Counted from the first letter of the stretch, positions 53,831-62,627 are shown. The stretch: DNA of 64,000 nucleotides from Merdibacter sp965119685 (GCA_965119685.1 OZ221971.1:744001-808000); one strand, 5' to 3'. Translations and numbers: made by a program. Notes: generated by a model from the sequence alone, not told the origin.

Positions 53831-53926
53831 ATGAGATGCAGCCGCTGCGGAAGCGAAGATGAGCGAAAGACGAATTGTTGCTTCCCGCTGTTCAAAGTGG
53901 AAATAAACTTTTCACTTCAGCGCTAA
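53831..53926 (+). pseudogene. Zinc-ribbon-like gene fragment joined to an IS30 end
   Basis: AGGAGG and ATG start a 31-codon frame that begins MRCSRCGSEDERKTNCC, a CxxC zinc-knuckle-like start, then runs straight into a solitary IS30 terminal repeat and stops. It looks like the 5' part of a small gene interrupted by an element that was later lost. The bases before the repeat (53861-53887) are weakly similar to the region next to the left IS end, so part of this could instead be diverged IS sequence. Confidence 0.4.
53888..53921. mobile_element. Solitary IS30 terminal repeat
   Basis: 34 bases identical to the reverse complement of the left end of the complete element (7432-7465). No transposase gene and no second end nearby. 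It lies 37 bases upstream of the lysS -35. Confidence 0.9.
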
Positions 53927-53957
53927 AAAAGGAGCTGTCGCTTTCTTCGTTTGACGG

Positions 53958-53986
53958 TTGACAAAGCCTATGAAAATGGGTAAAAT
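53958..53986 (+). promoter_or_regulatory. lysS promoter
   Basis: Consensus TTGACA (53958-53963) and TAAAAT (53981-53986) with 17-base spacing, the strongest promoter seen in the window. Confidence 0.8.
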
Positions 53987-53992
53987 TGTTTC

Positions 53993-54234
53993 GCAAACAG
54001 ATAAGAGACGCAGAAGGGTGCAGTAGCGGATGCAGAAGTGCAAAGAGAGTTTTCCTTAGCTGAGAAGAAAACCATGGAGCATTGCGGCGAATCAAAGACC
54101 CGGAGTCGAAACGTGAAGCTCGCGGCATAAGAGCGGCTATGGAAGTAGTCACTGAGATGGGCAGAGCGATCTGTTCATGAATTAGGGTGGTACCACGAGA
54201 AACGGCTCTCGTCCCTATGGGAGGAGAGCTTTTT
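53993..54234 (+). promoter_or_regulatory. T-box riboswitch (tRNA-Lys) controlling lysS
   Basis: The conserved T-box AGGGTGGTACCACG (54184-54197) is followed by a terminator (GCTCTC..GAGAGC, 54205-54234, T run) that competes with the antiterminator. In Stem I the usual GAA(N)-codon-purine layout gives GAATC-AAA-G before CCCGGAGT, so the specifier is AAA (54094-54096), a Lys codon, matching the downstream gene. Uncharged tRNA-Lys should stabilise the antiterminator and switch lysS on. Confidence 0.9.
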
Positions 54235-54262
54235 ATATGGCAAAGCAAAGGAGGAGTATCGC

Positions 54263-56188
54263 ATGGAAAAGCTGACAGAACAAGAACGCATTCGCCGCCA
54301 GAAGATGGAAGAGCTGCGCGCGCAGGGCATCGATCCTTTCGGACAGGCGTATGCACGCACACACCGCTCGGGAGACATTCGTGCGCAATACGGGGAGTGC
54401 ACGAAAGAAGAGCTGGAAGAACAAAACGTCACGGTCAAGGTTGCCGGGCGTATTATGACAAAACGCCGTCAGGGAAAGGCGGGGTTTATGCACATTCAGG
54501 ATCTCCAGGGACAGATTCAGATTTATGTCCGCAAGGATGAGATCGGCGATGAGGCGTATGAGGTATTTAAGAAGAGTGATCTGGGCGATATTGTCGGTAT
54601 CGAGGGTGTGATCATGCGCACCAATCACGGGGAGCTGTCCATTCGTGCGGCAGTTTACACGCACCTCACCAAGGCGCTGCGTCCGCTGCCGGAGAAGTTT
54701 CACGGCTTGCAGGACAAGGAAGAGCGCTTCCGCCGCCGCTATGTCGATCTGATTATGAACGAGGAAGCAAAGCGCATCGCTTTGACACGTCCGCGCATCA
54801 TCCGCGCCATTCAGCGTTATTTGGACAAGCAGGGCTTGGTCGAGGTGGAAACACCGGTATTGCAGCCGATCTTAGGCGGTGCGGCCGCTCGTCCTTTCAT
54901 CACGCATCACAATACGCTCAACATGCCGTTTTATCTGCGTATTGCAACGGAGCTGCCTTTGAAGCGTTTGATCGTCGGCGGCTTAGAGGGCGTTTATGAG
55001 ATCGGACGGCTGTTTCGCAACGAGGGTATGGACGCAACGCACAATCCGGAGTTTACCACGGTAGAGGCTTATGTGGCATATTCCGATCTCGGCGGTATGA
55101 TGGATTTGATCGAGGGCTTGCTGGAATCGGTTGCCATGGAAGTGTGTCATACGACAGAGATCACTTATCAGGGAAAGCAGATTTCCTTGAAAGCGCCGTT
55201 TCGCCGTCTGCACATGGTCGATGCGATCAAGGACGCATGCGGTGTGGATTTCTGGCAGGATATGAGCTATGAGGAAGCCTGTGCCATCGCAAAGGAACAC
55301 GGCATTGCGGTGGAGAAAAAGCATAACAGTGTTGGACATATCATCAACCTGTTTTTTGAGAAGTACGTAGAGGAGACGCTGATTCAGCCGACGTATCTGT
55401 ACGGTCACCCGGTGTCGATCTCACCACTTGCAAAGAAGAATGCCGATGACCCGCGGTTTGCGGATCGCTATGAGCTGTTTATCAACGGCAAGGAATATGC
55501 GAATGCGTTTTCGGAGCTCAACGACCCGATCGATCAGCGCGAACGTTTTGAGAATCAGCTGAAACTGCGTGATCTGGGAGATGATGAAGCGAATGAGATG
55601 GACGTCGACTATGTGGAAGCGCTGGAGTACGGCTTACCGCCGACGGGCGGTGTCGGCATGGGCATCGATCGTCTGGTGATGCTGCTGACGAATCAGGATA
55701 CGATCCGCGAGGTGCTGCTCTTTCCGCACATGAAGCTGACCGGGGAATCGAAAGGCGCGAAGTTAGAGCGTGAGGCAGCTGTTACACCGGTGACGAATCA
55801 CGCGAAAACGATCGATTTTTCCAAGGTGGAGATCGAACCGTTATTCAAAGAATATGTCGATTTCGAGACGTTCTCCAAGTCTGATTTCAGAGCCGTAAAG
55901 GTCAAGGAATGCCGTGCTGTTCCAAAGAGCAAAAAGCTGCTGGAATTTAAGCTGGACGATGGAACGGATGAGGAGCGAACGATCTTAAGCGGCATTCATG
56001 AATACTATGAACCGGAAGAATTGGTAGGGAAAACCCTGATTGCGATTGTAAATCTGCCACCGCGCAAGATGATGGGTATTGATTCCTGCGGTATGATCAT
56101 CTCCGCTGTTCATCAGGAAGACGGTCATGAGGGTTTGAACCTGTTGATGGTTGATGACGCCATTCCGGCAGGGGCAAAACTGTACTAA
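54263..56188 (+). CDS. lysS: Lysyl-tRNA synthetase (class II) fused to C-terminal tRNA-binding domain
   Basis: 641 residues, about 140 longer than a plain LysRS. OB-fold anticodon domain (about 55-150), class II core with motif 2 (LYEIGRLFRNEG-like VYEIGRLFRNEGMDATHNPEFT) and motif 3 GVGMGIDRLVML; then a linker and a Trbp111/EMAP-II-like OB domain (about 530-641: VEIEPLFKEYVDFETFSKSDFRAVKV ... LVGKTLIAIVNLPPRKMMGIDSCGMI). This appendix normally sits on bacterial MetRS and binds tRNA elbows nonspecifically, so the fusion probably raises tRNA affinity. T-box leader upstream; GGAGGAG precedes ATG 54263. Confidence 0.95.
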   Translation: MEKLTEQERIRRQKMEELRAQGIDPFGQAYARTHRSGDIRAQYGECTKEELEEQNVTVKVAGRIMTKRRQGKAGFMHIQDLQGQIQIYVRKDEIGDEAYEVFKKSDLGDIVGIEGVIMRTNHGELSIRAAVYTHLTKALRPLPEKFHGLQDKEERFRRRYVDLIMNEEAKRIALTRPRIIRAIQRYLDKQGLVEVETPVLQPILGGAAARPFITHHNTLNMPFYLRIATELPLKRLIVGGLEGVYEIGRLFRNEGMDATHNPEFTTVEAYVAYSDLGGMMDLIEGLLESVAMEVCHTTEITYQGKQISLKAPFRRLHMVDAIKDACGVDFWQDMSYEEACAIAKEHGIAVEKKHNSVGHIINLFFEKYVEETLIQPTYLYGHPVSISPLAKKNADDPRFADRYELFINGKEYANAFSELNDPIDQRERFENQLKLRDLGDDEANEMDVDYVEALEYGLPPTGGVGMGIDRLVMLLTNQDTIREVLLFPHMKLTGESKGAKLEREAAVTPVTNHAKTIDFSKVEIEPLFKEYVDFETFSKSDFRAVKVKECRAVPKSKKLLEFKLDDGTDEERTILSGIHEYYEPEELVGKTLIAIVNLPPRKMMGIDSCGMIISAVHQEDGHEGLNLLMVDDAIPAGAKLY

Positions 56189-56289
56189 AATGCGAGGGAC
56201 TTCATTTTCCAAACCCTCAGATTTTATACAAATACACCAATTTTACACCAATCGGTGCAGCGATAAAAATTCGCATAATTTTTAATTCC

Positions 56290-56330
56290 ACATCACCCCT
56301 GAGAAGTGATCGCCTCTTAGGGGTTTCTGT
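56290..56330 (+). terminator. Terminator of lysS
   Basis: ACCCCT/AGGGGT stem followed by TTTCTGTATTTTT. Confidence 0.7.
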
Positions 56331-56898
56331 ATTTTTCTTAGAGCGGTTTGGCAAGATCAATATGGCTGCGAATGGAGAGCAACGCTTATGAGCAAAACGA
56401 TAACTAGATACTGCTTAGTAAAGTAAAACTGTCATCTGAAAAGGTGACGATTTTTGTTTGATGACTTTAAAATAAGCATATTATGATATAGACCAATGAT
56501 CTAGCGATTGTTGAAATCGATCAAACGGTATGATATAGTGAGGATGAAGAGAAAAGGCTGCATTTTATGGAACAAAGAGAGATCTGTAAAATGCCGCGAC
56601 GTATAAGAAAAATAGATGTTTTTCACAATGGAGCCGAGATAAGAAGTGAAGATGTCCGCTTGCCCGCCTGTGCTTTCTGATGATTAAAGATTTCCTTGCG
56701 TATGCTTTGATACCGCGCTTATGTAGGACATGATTGTCTGCGGAATCATACGGGTGGCATAGCTTCATCAATGCAGTGATCTGTGAAAAGATGCGGATAA
56801 ACGAAGGAAGACTGTCAGGCAAAACGCAGATCAAACGGCTCGAGTTTTCTCGTATGCGCATAACGTTGGGAATGACCGGAAAGGAAATGGTGAAAACT
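56331..56898. other. Long A+T-rich intergenic region
   Basis: About 570 bases with no confident gene. A weak hairpin with T run lies at 56432-56458 (GTCATC/GGTGAC). A 37-codon frame starts at 56568 without a ribosome site. Composition differs from the flanking housekeeping genes, as in an accessory region. Confidence 0.4.
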
Positions 56899-57078
56899 AT
56901 GACTGCAAAGAAAATACTCATCGCAATCCTGCTTTTGATCGGCATCGCCGCTGTCATTTTCGTACGCTTTCTTTATGATCGGCAAATATTGGATAATCAG
57001 ATTGCACTGGTCTTGACGATTTTGATTTTTCTTATCATTCTGCCAAGCATCTATCGTTTGGAAAAAAAGCAAAAGTAA
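56899..57078 (+). CDS. Small two-helix membrane protein
   Basis: 59 residues from ATG 56899; upstream in-frame starts at 56887/56890 are possible. Two hydrophobic segments (about 5-26 and 33-51) joined by a short charged loop, and a KKQK tail. No homology recognised. A terminator-like hairpin follows at about 57099-57132. Confidence 0.5.
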   Translation: MTAKKILIAILLLIGIAAVIFVRFLYDRQILDNQIALVLTILIFLIILPSIYRLEKKQK

Positions 57079-57096
57079 GAATCCCTTGCTTTATCA

Positions 57097-57135
57097 CCAG
57101 GCCGCCGCGCATGATTGCCGGACGGTCTTTTTTTT
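57097..57135 (+). terminator. Probable terminator
   Basis: GGCCGCCG and CGGACGGTC pair imperfectly around a loop before eight T. Confidence 0.55.
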
Positions 57136-57317
57136 GTTCTATCACACGGTTTTTCACAGGTTGTCTCAAGGATGTAGATATTTGATAGCACTTGAAATGA
57201 TGCGGGTATCAGAAACCTGTCTGTTTCACTGACATCGTTGATGATCGGTAATGTTACCTCGCCTTATTTCCCGGGCAATCATGATGCTGCATATCTCATA
57301 TAGAGAGTCTGTAAACA

Positions 57318-57515
57318 AAAATAGACAATCAAAGGAAAACGAAGATTGACGCGCGGCGGGAATGGTGTAGAATGAGGGAGAGAGCGGCCCTCTGGCAGAC
57401 AGTGTGATAAAATGTCCGTTCGCTCATATTCGGGCAGCAGTGCATACGGGAAAACGGAACTGTCCAATTTCAAAAGTTCATTTACATTTGTACTTCAATA
57501 TTGTATGATTTGAAG
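57318..57515 (+). pseudogene. Remnant of a duplicated GT8 glycosyltransferase gene
   Basis: 57318-57432 matches 59128-59242 (promoter, leader and first codons; five mismatches in about 115 bases), including TTGACG-16-TAGAAT and ATG at 57414. It then jumps to a 35-base segment (57432-57466) matching 59658-59693 deep inside the intact gene, with one base missing. So the copy lost about 415 bases internally and everything downstream. The fused frame codes 33 residues. The AbiE locus begins immediately after. Confidence 0.8.
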
Positions 57516-57549
57516 CGTGAATGTAAATGGAGCTTAGGAGGTGTGGCTG

Positions 57550-58146
57550 ATGGATAAAATCTGGGCAACTATAAAAAGCATTGCGGAAGATAGCAACGGA
57601 TTTTTGAAAACAGGGCAAATTGAAAAAATGGGTATCAGCAGGCCCATGTTGAGGAAATATGTGGATGAGGGAAGATTGGAACAGGTGCGTAAGGGGCTGT
57701 ATGTTCTTGCAGAAGGTTTTGCAGATGAATACGCCTTGCTTCAGGCACAGAGTGCCAAGGCGGTTTTTTCCTATGGCACAGCGCTTTTTTTGTGGGGGTT
57801 GTCAGAGCGGACGCCGCATTTTTGGGATATTACCCTTCCTCATGGAACCAACATCAGCAGGCTGAAAAGGGATAATCCGAATCTGCGCTGTCATTATGTT
57901 CAGCCGCATGTCTATGAAATGGGTATAACGGAAATAAAATCACCGCAGGGAGGCATCGTGAAATTATATGATAGAGAGCGGTGTATCTGTGACTTGATTC
58001 GTGATCGGGAACAAATAGAACTGCAGCTTTATACGCAGGCAATCAAAGACTACTTTAAGTCCGGGGGAAACGGCCGGCGGCTGCTCAAATACAGCAAGGT
58101 ATTTGGGATAGAAGATAAAGTAAGAACATACATAGAGGTACTGTAA
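57550..58146 (+). CDS. AbiEi-type antitoxin (type IV toxin-antitoxin)
   Basis: 198 residues from ATG 57550 (AGGAGG eight bases upstream). N-terminal winged helix (GFLKTGQIEKMGISRPMLRKYVDEGRLEQVRKGLYVLAEG) binds operator DNA, followed by the AbiEi core with YGTALFLWGLSERTP and KLYDRERCICDLIRDRE. In intact systems it represses the operon and neutralises the AbiEii nucleotidyltransferase. Its stop overlaps the toxin start (TAATG). The locus is more A+T-rich than neighbours, consistent with transfer. Confidence 0.88.
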   Translation: MDKIWATIKSIAEDSNGFLKTGQIEKMGISRPMLRKYVDEGRLEQVRKGLYVLAEGFADEYALLQAQSAKAVFSYGTALFLWGLSERTPHFWDITLPHGTNISRLKRDNPNLRCHYVQPHVYEMGITEIKSPQGGIVKLYDRERCICDLIRDREQIELQLYTQAIKDYFKSGGNGRRLLKYSKVFGIEDKVRTYIEVL

Positions 58147-58888
58147 TGAAAACACCAGAACAATTAAAAGGAACGATCCGCAGTATGGCAGAAAAGAAAC
58201 ATCTGCGTGCCCAGGAAGTGCTATAGGGATCAGCGAGCGGACGACAATGGATATGGATACGACGGTTCGGGGAATTCAGATGGATGAAGCTCAAATTACC
58301 GCAGCTGTCAAAACGATTCTCTCCGCGGATGTGGGGGACGGTATCTCCTTTGATTTTCAGAAGATTGAGCCGATTCGGGAAGAGGATGAATATCATAATT
58401 TCAGGGTGCATTTGTATGCCAGATATGGGAAGATTAACAGTCCGATGAAAATTGATATTACAACCGGAGACGTGATTACGCCATCCGCAGTCCAATATGA
58501 TTTTCCGCTGTTATTTGAGGAAAGATCGGTGTCGGTTATGGCTTATACGGTGGAAACGGTTCTGGCGGAAAAATATGAAACGATTCTGCGCAGGAATATC
58601 GGGACTACCCGGGCAAGGGATTTTTATGACCTTCATATGCTTTATCTTGGCCGCAGGGATACGGTCCGTATGGAAATATTTCAAAAGGCAGTTTTACATA
58701 CAGCGGAAAAGAGAGGTTCTCTGGAAGACCTCCATGACTGGAGAGAGATTTTAAAAGACATTCGGGAAGAGCCGGCGCTGTATCTTCTGTGGGACCGTTA
58801 TGTTGCGGATAATCCATACATTGGAGAACTTGAATTCCATGAAGTGCTGAATACAGTAGATGAGATTGCTGTATTACTTGATTTGTGA
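58146..58888 (+). pseudogene. AbiEii nucleotidyltransferase toxin gene, internally deleted
   Basis: The 5' part (58146-58226) reads MKTPEQLKGTIRSMAEKKHL then RAQEVL and stops. The rest continues in another frame from about 58226 with GISERTTMDMDTTVRG, then the full AbiEii body to 58888. By comparison with the usual family layout about 30 codons (the FERLLERL...LKGG segment carrying the first nucleotide-binding motif) are missing, and the junction shifts frame. DMDTT, the metal-binding Asp motif, remains. The toxin is almost certainly inactive. Confidence 0.85.
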
Positions 58889-58904
58889 TTGATAAAAGTA
58901 GGAA

Positions 58905-58931
58905 AGAGTCGAGTTCAGCGGCTCTTTTTTC
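58905..58931 (+). terminator. Terminator of the AbiE locus
   Basis: AAGAGTC..GGCTCTT stem with six T. Confidence 0.65.
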
Positions 58932-58950
58932 ATGCGCGGAGAGGAGGCTG

Positions 58951-59013
58951 ATGTTCGTGAAATGGCTATTTTTCGGCATCGGCATTTTGCTAGGTACTAG
59001 GGCGTTACAATGA
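58951..59013 (+). CDS. Possible short hydrophobic peptide
   Basis: ATG preceded by AGGAGG (3-base spacing) opens a 20-codon frame, MFVKWLFFGIGILLGTRALQ, with one hydrophobic run. It may be a leaderless peptide or the 5' scrap of a lost membrane-protein gene. Low confidence. Confidence 0.25.
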   Translation: MFVKWLFFGIGILLGTRALQ

Positions 59014-59127
59014 TCTGTGTGCTGCAGATTAACCGGCTACACCGTTTTGAAGGAGCTGACAGGGAGTAAGTTCATAGATTCCTTACTGTCTGCGGCAAAA
59101 CAATGAGCATTTTCTTCTGAGCAAAAA

Positions 59128-59242
59128 AAATAGACAATTAAAGGGAAACGAAGATTGACGCGCGGCGGGAAAGGTGTAGAATGAGGGAGAGAGCGGCACT
59201 CTGGCAGACAGTGCGATAAAATGTCCGTTCGCTCATATTCGG
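59128..59242 (+). repeat. Promoter/5' segment duplicated at 57318-57432
   Basis: Contains TTGACG-16-TAGAAT for the glycosyltransferase gene. About 96% identical to the remnant copy. Confidence 0.85.
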
Positions 59243-59250
59243 AGGAAGCC

Positions 59251-60132
59251 ATGGAAACAAAAACCGAGAACAAATCTGCAATTCGCTTGCTCGTAGCCTT
59301 AGATGCCGGTTATCTTTTTCAGCTTTGTGTCTTGCTGACCTCGATCTCACTCAATAATCCCAAGCGCACATTTGAGCTGTATCTGCTGCACAGCTCTTTG
59401 AGCGAGCGTCAGCTGCATGCCATCGCGCAATACGCTCATATAAATCGTATGCAGCTGTATCCGCAGAGAGTAGAGGAGACGCTGTTTCGCTCTGCACCGA
59501 TCAGTGCCCGCTATCCCAAGGAGATGTACTATCGTCTGCTGGCGGGAGAACTGCTGCCGGCGCAGATCGATAAAATCCTGTATCTGGACCCGGATACGCT
59601 TGTCATTAACCCGCTGGATGCGCTGTGGGAACAGGAGCTTTCCGATACGCTGTTTGCGGCAGCGGCGCATACGGGAAAAACGGAACTGTCCAATAATGTC
59701 AATCGTCTGCGTTTAAAGACCAATCACGACTATTATAACTCCGGCGTATTGCTGATGAACTTGCCGATGTGCCGTAAAAGCATTGTGCCCGCAGAACTCT
59801 TTCGCTATGTCAGCGAGCACGAAAAAGAGCTGTTGCTGCCGGATCAGGATGTTTTGAACGCGCTGTATGGAGAGCGGGTGAAGGCCATCGACGATGCGAT
59901 CTGGAATTATGACGCCCGCAATTATCGCAATTACCTGCTGCGCAGCGGCGGTACCCGGGATATTCGATGGGTGATGACGCATACCGCCATCCTGCATTTC
60001 TGCGGAAAATCCAAGCCGTGGAAGCCGCACTATCCTTATCGCTTTGGAGCGCTGTATCAGCATTATATGCAGCTTTGCCAAAGAGCGCTGGCAGACGCTG
60101 CGATCATGGAAAACGAGATCATACGACAATGA
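59251..60132 (+). CDS. Glycosyltransferase family 8 protein
   Basis: 293 residues from ATG 59251 (GGAGG seven bases upstream; an in-frame ATG at 59221 lacks one). Retaining GT-A fold: RLLVALDAGYLFQL at the start, DKILYLDPDTLV with the metal-binding DxD, YYNSGVLLMNL, and C-terminal HFCGKSKPW. Uses a UDP-sugar (UDP-Gal/Glc in most relatives) to modify surface polysaccharide or protein. The stop overlaps the next gene's start (ATGATGA). A remnant of a second copy lies upstream. Confidence 0.92.
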   Translation: METKTENKSAIRLLVALDAGYLFQLCVLLTSISLNNPKRTFELYLLHSSLSERQLHAIAQYAHINRMQLYPQRVEETLFRSAPISARYPKEMYYRLLAGELLPAQIDKILYLDPDTLVINPLDALWEQELSDTLFAAAAHTGKTELSNNVNRLRLKTNHDYYNSGVLLMNLPMCRKSIVPAELFRYVSEHEKELLLPDQDVLNALYGERVKAIDDAIWNYDARNYRNYLLRSGGTRDIRWVMTHTAILHFCGKSKPWKPHYPYRFGALYQHYMQLCQRALADAAIMENEIIRQ

Positions 60133-60980
60133 TGAAAGGAAACGGAAAACACATGCACGGCGCCGCCTTTCCAAAACGCTCCGCAATCCATAGCACTGAC
60201 ATACAACGCAAACAATCAAGCGGAACGCGCCTTTCTAAACAGGAACAAACGCTTGTGCCTTATCGATATTATGAACAGGTGATCTCCCTGCTGCTTTCGC
60301 GGGATGAATTACAGCTGATTATCGCACCTCGCATCGAGACGCAGTATATGGTGAAGCTGGGAGCGCTCGAATATCGGGTGAAGCGTCTGCGCTTTGAGCT
60401 GCAAAGGATTGAGCGGATAAAACAGCTGGCGCTGGAGCAAAAACAGGCAGGAGGGCAAGGAAGCGAGGAATCACAAAGACGACAGCTAGAGGCGCTCTTT
60501 GCGCAAGAGCAGCAAGCGCTGCGCGCACAGCAGAAACGTGTGCAGGCCGCCTTGAAAAGAGAACGGCGAAAACAGCTCTCCGATGAAGAGTTACAGGTAA
60601 TTCAACAGGTGTATCGGCGAATCATCGCCGCTTTGCATCCCATGCTGCACCCTAAGCAGGCGGTGGGACAGCAGCAGATGTTTACAAGCGCACAGCTCGC
60701 TTATCAAAACGGGGATTTGGAGACGCTGCATCTCATTTATCAATCGCTGCCCGCATCGCTCTTTGCTTTTCCCGGCGGAGAAACAAAGGACGCCGGTGCG
60801 CGGCTTTTGGCGCAGATACGTCTGCTGCGACAGGAGATTGCAAAGTTGAAGCGGGAGTATCCATATACGCTGCGCGCAAGGATGGCGGATACGGCGCGGT
60901 TAGAAGCGGATGGCGCGGCGCTGAGACAGGAATGCGAGCAGCTGGAGAAACGCTTGCGGTCTCTGCGGGAGAAACGATGA
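60129..60980 (+). CDS. Coiled-coil protein with J-domain-like segment
   Basis: About 283 residues; start uncertain (60129, 60132 or 60153). Basic N-terminus, then helices rich in Gln/Glu/Arg/Lys (about 55-155), a segment YRRIIAALHPMLHPKQ...MFTSAQLAYQNGDLETLHLIYQ that resembles the later helices of DnaJ-like domains found in helical adaptor proteins, and a final coiled coil (about 225-283). Translationally coupled to the glycosyltransferase gene. Function not known; the J-like match is only suggestive, as no HPD motif is clear (LHP at that place). Confidence 0.65.
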   Translation: MMKGNGKHMHGAAFPKRSAIHSTDIQRKQSSGTRLSKQEQTLVPYRYYEQVISLLLSRDELQLIIAPRIETQYMVKLGALEYRVKRLRFELQRIERIKQLALEQKQAGGQGSEESQRRQLEALFAQEQQALRAQQKRVQAALKRERRKQLSDEELQVIQQVYRRIIAALHPMLHPKQAVGQQQMFTSAQLAYQNGDLETLHLIYQSLPASLFAFPGGETKDAGARLLAQIRLLRQEIAKLKREYPYTLRARMADTARLEADGAALRQECEQLEKRLRSLREKR

Positions 60981-61299
60981 AAATGAGAGATCGCTCGGAT
61001 GCGGAAAGCAACCCATTTCTGCAAAATAAACGCTTAGTGATTGAAATGCAGAGCAAGCAAAACAACAAGAAGCCATCGGGATGCCTTTTCTTACGCATGA
61101 CTTGGCTCCTGGCTTTCTTGTTTCGCAAATGAAGATTTGATATACTTTTCTATAAGGAAAGAGATCTCCTGCGCAAAGAAAAGACGAGTGGTGGCGGACG
61201 CTGAGGCATGAGATGCGAGCAGCGGCGCCATAGTATCATCGTGACGCAAAAAGCGGTGATGGCAAAGTCATGTCTTGGCGCAGGGAAAAGGAGGACACG
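60981..61299. other. Intergenic, no gene recognised
   Basis: About 320 bases; TATACT near 61141 may be part of the nitroreductase promoter. Confidence 0.35.
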
Positions 61300-61833
61300 A
61301 TGCATACGGTATTGGAACAGATGAAGCAGCGTAGGAGTATTCGTAAATTCAAGAAAGACCCGCTGCCGCAGGAAGTGCTCGATCAGATCATTGAAGCGGG
61401 GCTCTACGCCGCCAGCGGTATGGGGAAGCAAAACACGGTGATCATCCAGGTGAGCGATCCCCAAATGAGAGATGAGATCGTTAAGCTCAACTGTAAGATC
61501 GGCGGCTGGAAGGAAGGCTTTGATCCTTTCTACGGCGCACCGGTCATGCTGATTGTACTCGCGAAAAAAGACTGCGCAACCCGCGTCTATGACGGCAGTT
61601 TGGTGATGGGCAATCTGATGCTCGCCGCTCATGCGCTTGGCTTGGGCAGCTGCTGGATTCATCGGGCAAAGGAAGAATTTGAAACGGAATGGGGCAAGCA
61701 GCTGTTACAGTCGCTGGGTATCGAAGAGGAGTATGAGGGCATCGGCCACTGCGCGCTTGGATACATTGACGGCGCCATCCCCGCAGCTGCCGAAAGAAAA
61801 GCAAACCGCGTGTTCTATGTAAAGGAGCACTGA
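61300..61833 (+). CDS. Nitroreductase family protein (FMN)
   Basis: 177 residues from ATG 61300 (AAGGAGG seven bases upstream). RRSIRKFKKDPLP at the N-terminus (FMN phosphate contacts), YAASGMGKQN, and MGNLMLAAHALGLGSCWIHR plus HCALGYIDG are conserved features. FMN-dependent NAD(P)H oxidoreductase; natural substrate unknown. A TIGR04076 gene follows after four bases. Confidence 0.92.
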   Translation: MHTVLEQMKQRRSIRKFKKDPLPQEVLDQIIEAGLYAASGMGKQNTVIIQVSDPQMRDEIVKLNCKIGGWKEGFDPFYGAPVMLIVLAKKDCATRVYDGSLVMGNLMLAAHALGLGSCWIHRAKEEFETEWGKQLLQSLGIEEEYEGIGHCALGYIDGAIPAAAERKANRVFYVKEH

Positions 61834-61836
61834 CAT

Positions 61837-62421
61837 ATGCAGCATAAAGTGAAGCTCACGGTCATCGATAAAAAGCTATATCCCGATCTGCAAGCGCGCT
61901 ATTGTGCAGATCCTCATGCGGGAGCTTGCCCTTGTTACAACGTGGGCGATGAATTCTTGTTCGAGCGCTATGGAACGGCGGATGATTTTTGGCATATGGG
62001 AGTGCATACGCTAAAACAGACCTGCGGCAGTGCGGAAGATGTTGCCGGGGGTCATTCATTTCCGCATTGCTCAGAGGCGTGGGACGCCATTTCACGCTAT
62101 ATTTATACGGGCTTGCAGGGCGGCTCTATCATGCGGGGATGGATGAATGACGAGCGGGTGATGATCACCTGCTGTTCTGATGGGACGCGCCCGGTTATTT
62201 TCAAAATCGAGAGATTGGACTACAAGGCCGTGTATGTGGATGAAGAGATGGACGACACATGCCAGCGTCAGCTGAAACAAGCCTTGCTGCAAGAGCAGGC
62301 CGTGAGCGATGTCCGCTTTCAAAAAGTATACGCTGAGGTCTACGTACAGGGAACTCTCGCCGACGAGACTTTGACCGCAATCGTTGGGCGATGCGGCTAT
62401 CACGTTTCAAAAATCGATTAG
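61837..62421 (+). CDS. TIGR04076 family protein with extra C-terminal domain
   Basis: 194 residues. The first about 130 residues match the TIGR04076 pattern: VKLTVIDKKLYPDLQARY, CPCYNVGDEF, FPHCSEAWDAISRYI, and CCSDGTRPVIFKIER, with several conserved Cys that may bind a metal or cluster. The last about 60 residues have the beta-alpha-beta size of a ferredoxin-like/HMA domain but lack a CxxC. Function unknown. Cotranscribed with the nitroreductase. Confidence 0.78.
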   Translation: MQHKVKLTVIDKKLYPDLQARYCADPHAGACPCYNVGDEFLFERYGTADDFWHMGVHTLKQTCGSAEDVAGGHSFPHCSEAWDAISRYIYTGLQGGSIMRGWMNDERVMITCCSDGTRPVIFKIERLDYKAVYVDEEMDDTCQRQLKQALLQEQAVSDVRFQKVYAEVYVQGTLADETLTAIVGRCGYHVSKID

Positions 62422-62491
62422 TATAGGAAGCTGATGATGAGGGTGGAAAGGGTCGGTGCGCAGGATCGCTCTCTCATGGACAGCACAGATG

Positions 62492-62536
62492 AAAAAACCG
62501 ATGGACATGTGTATGACTACATGCCATCGGTTTTTT
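62492..62536. terminator. Bidirectional terminator
   Basis: AAAAAACCGATGG and CCATCGGTTTTTT pair perfectly (13 bp) around a loop, serving both converging units. Confidence 0.92.
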
Positions 62537-62627
62537 GCTTTTGCTAATGTCAGGTACGCCTGCTTTTCTTTCATCATCAAATCGGGATGCATCTCTACGC
62601 AGCGCATAGGAACCTTTGATTGGTGTT

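Noticed and set aside
57256..57275. ATTTCCCGGG-like sequence resembling a Noc binding site
   Set aside because: The right half deviates from the ATTTCCCGGGAAAT consensus and only one copy was seen; too weak to call.
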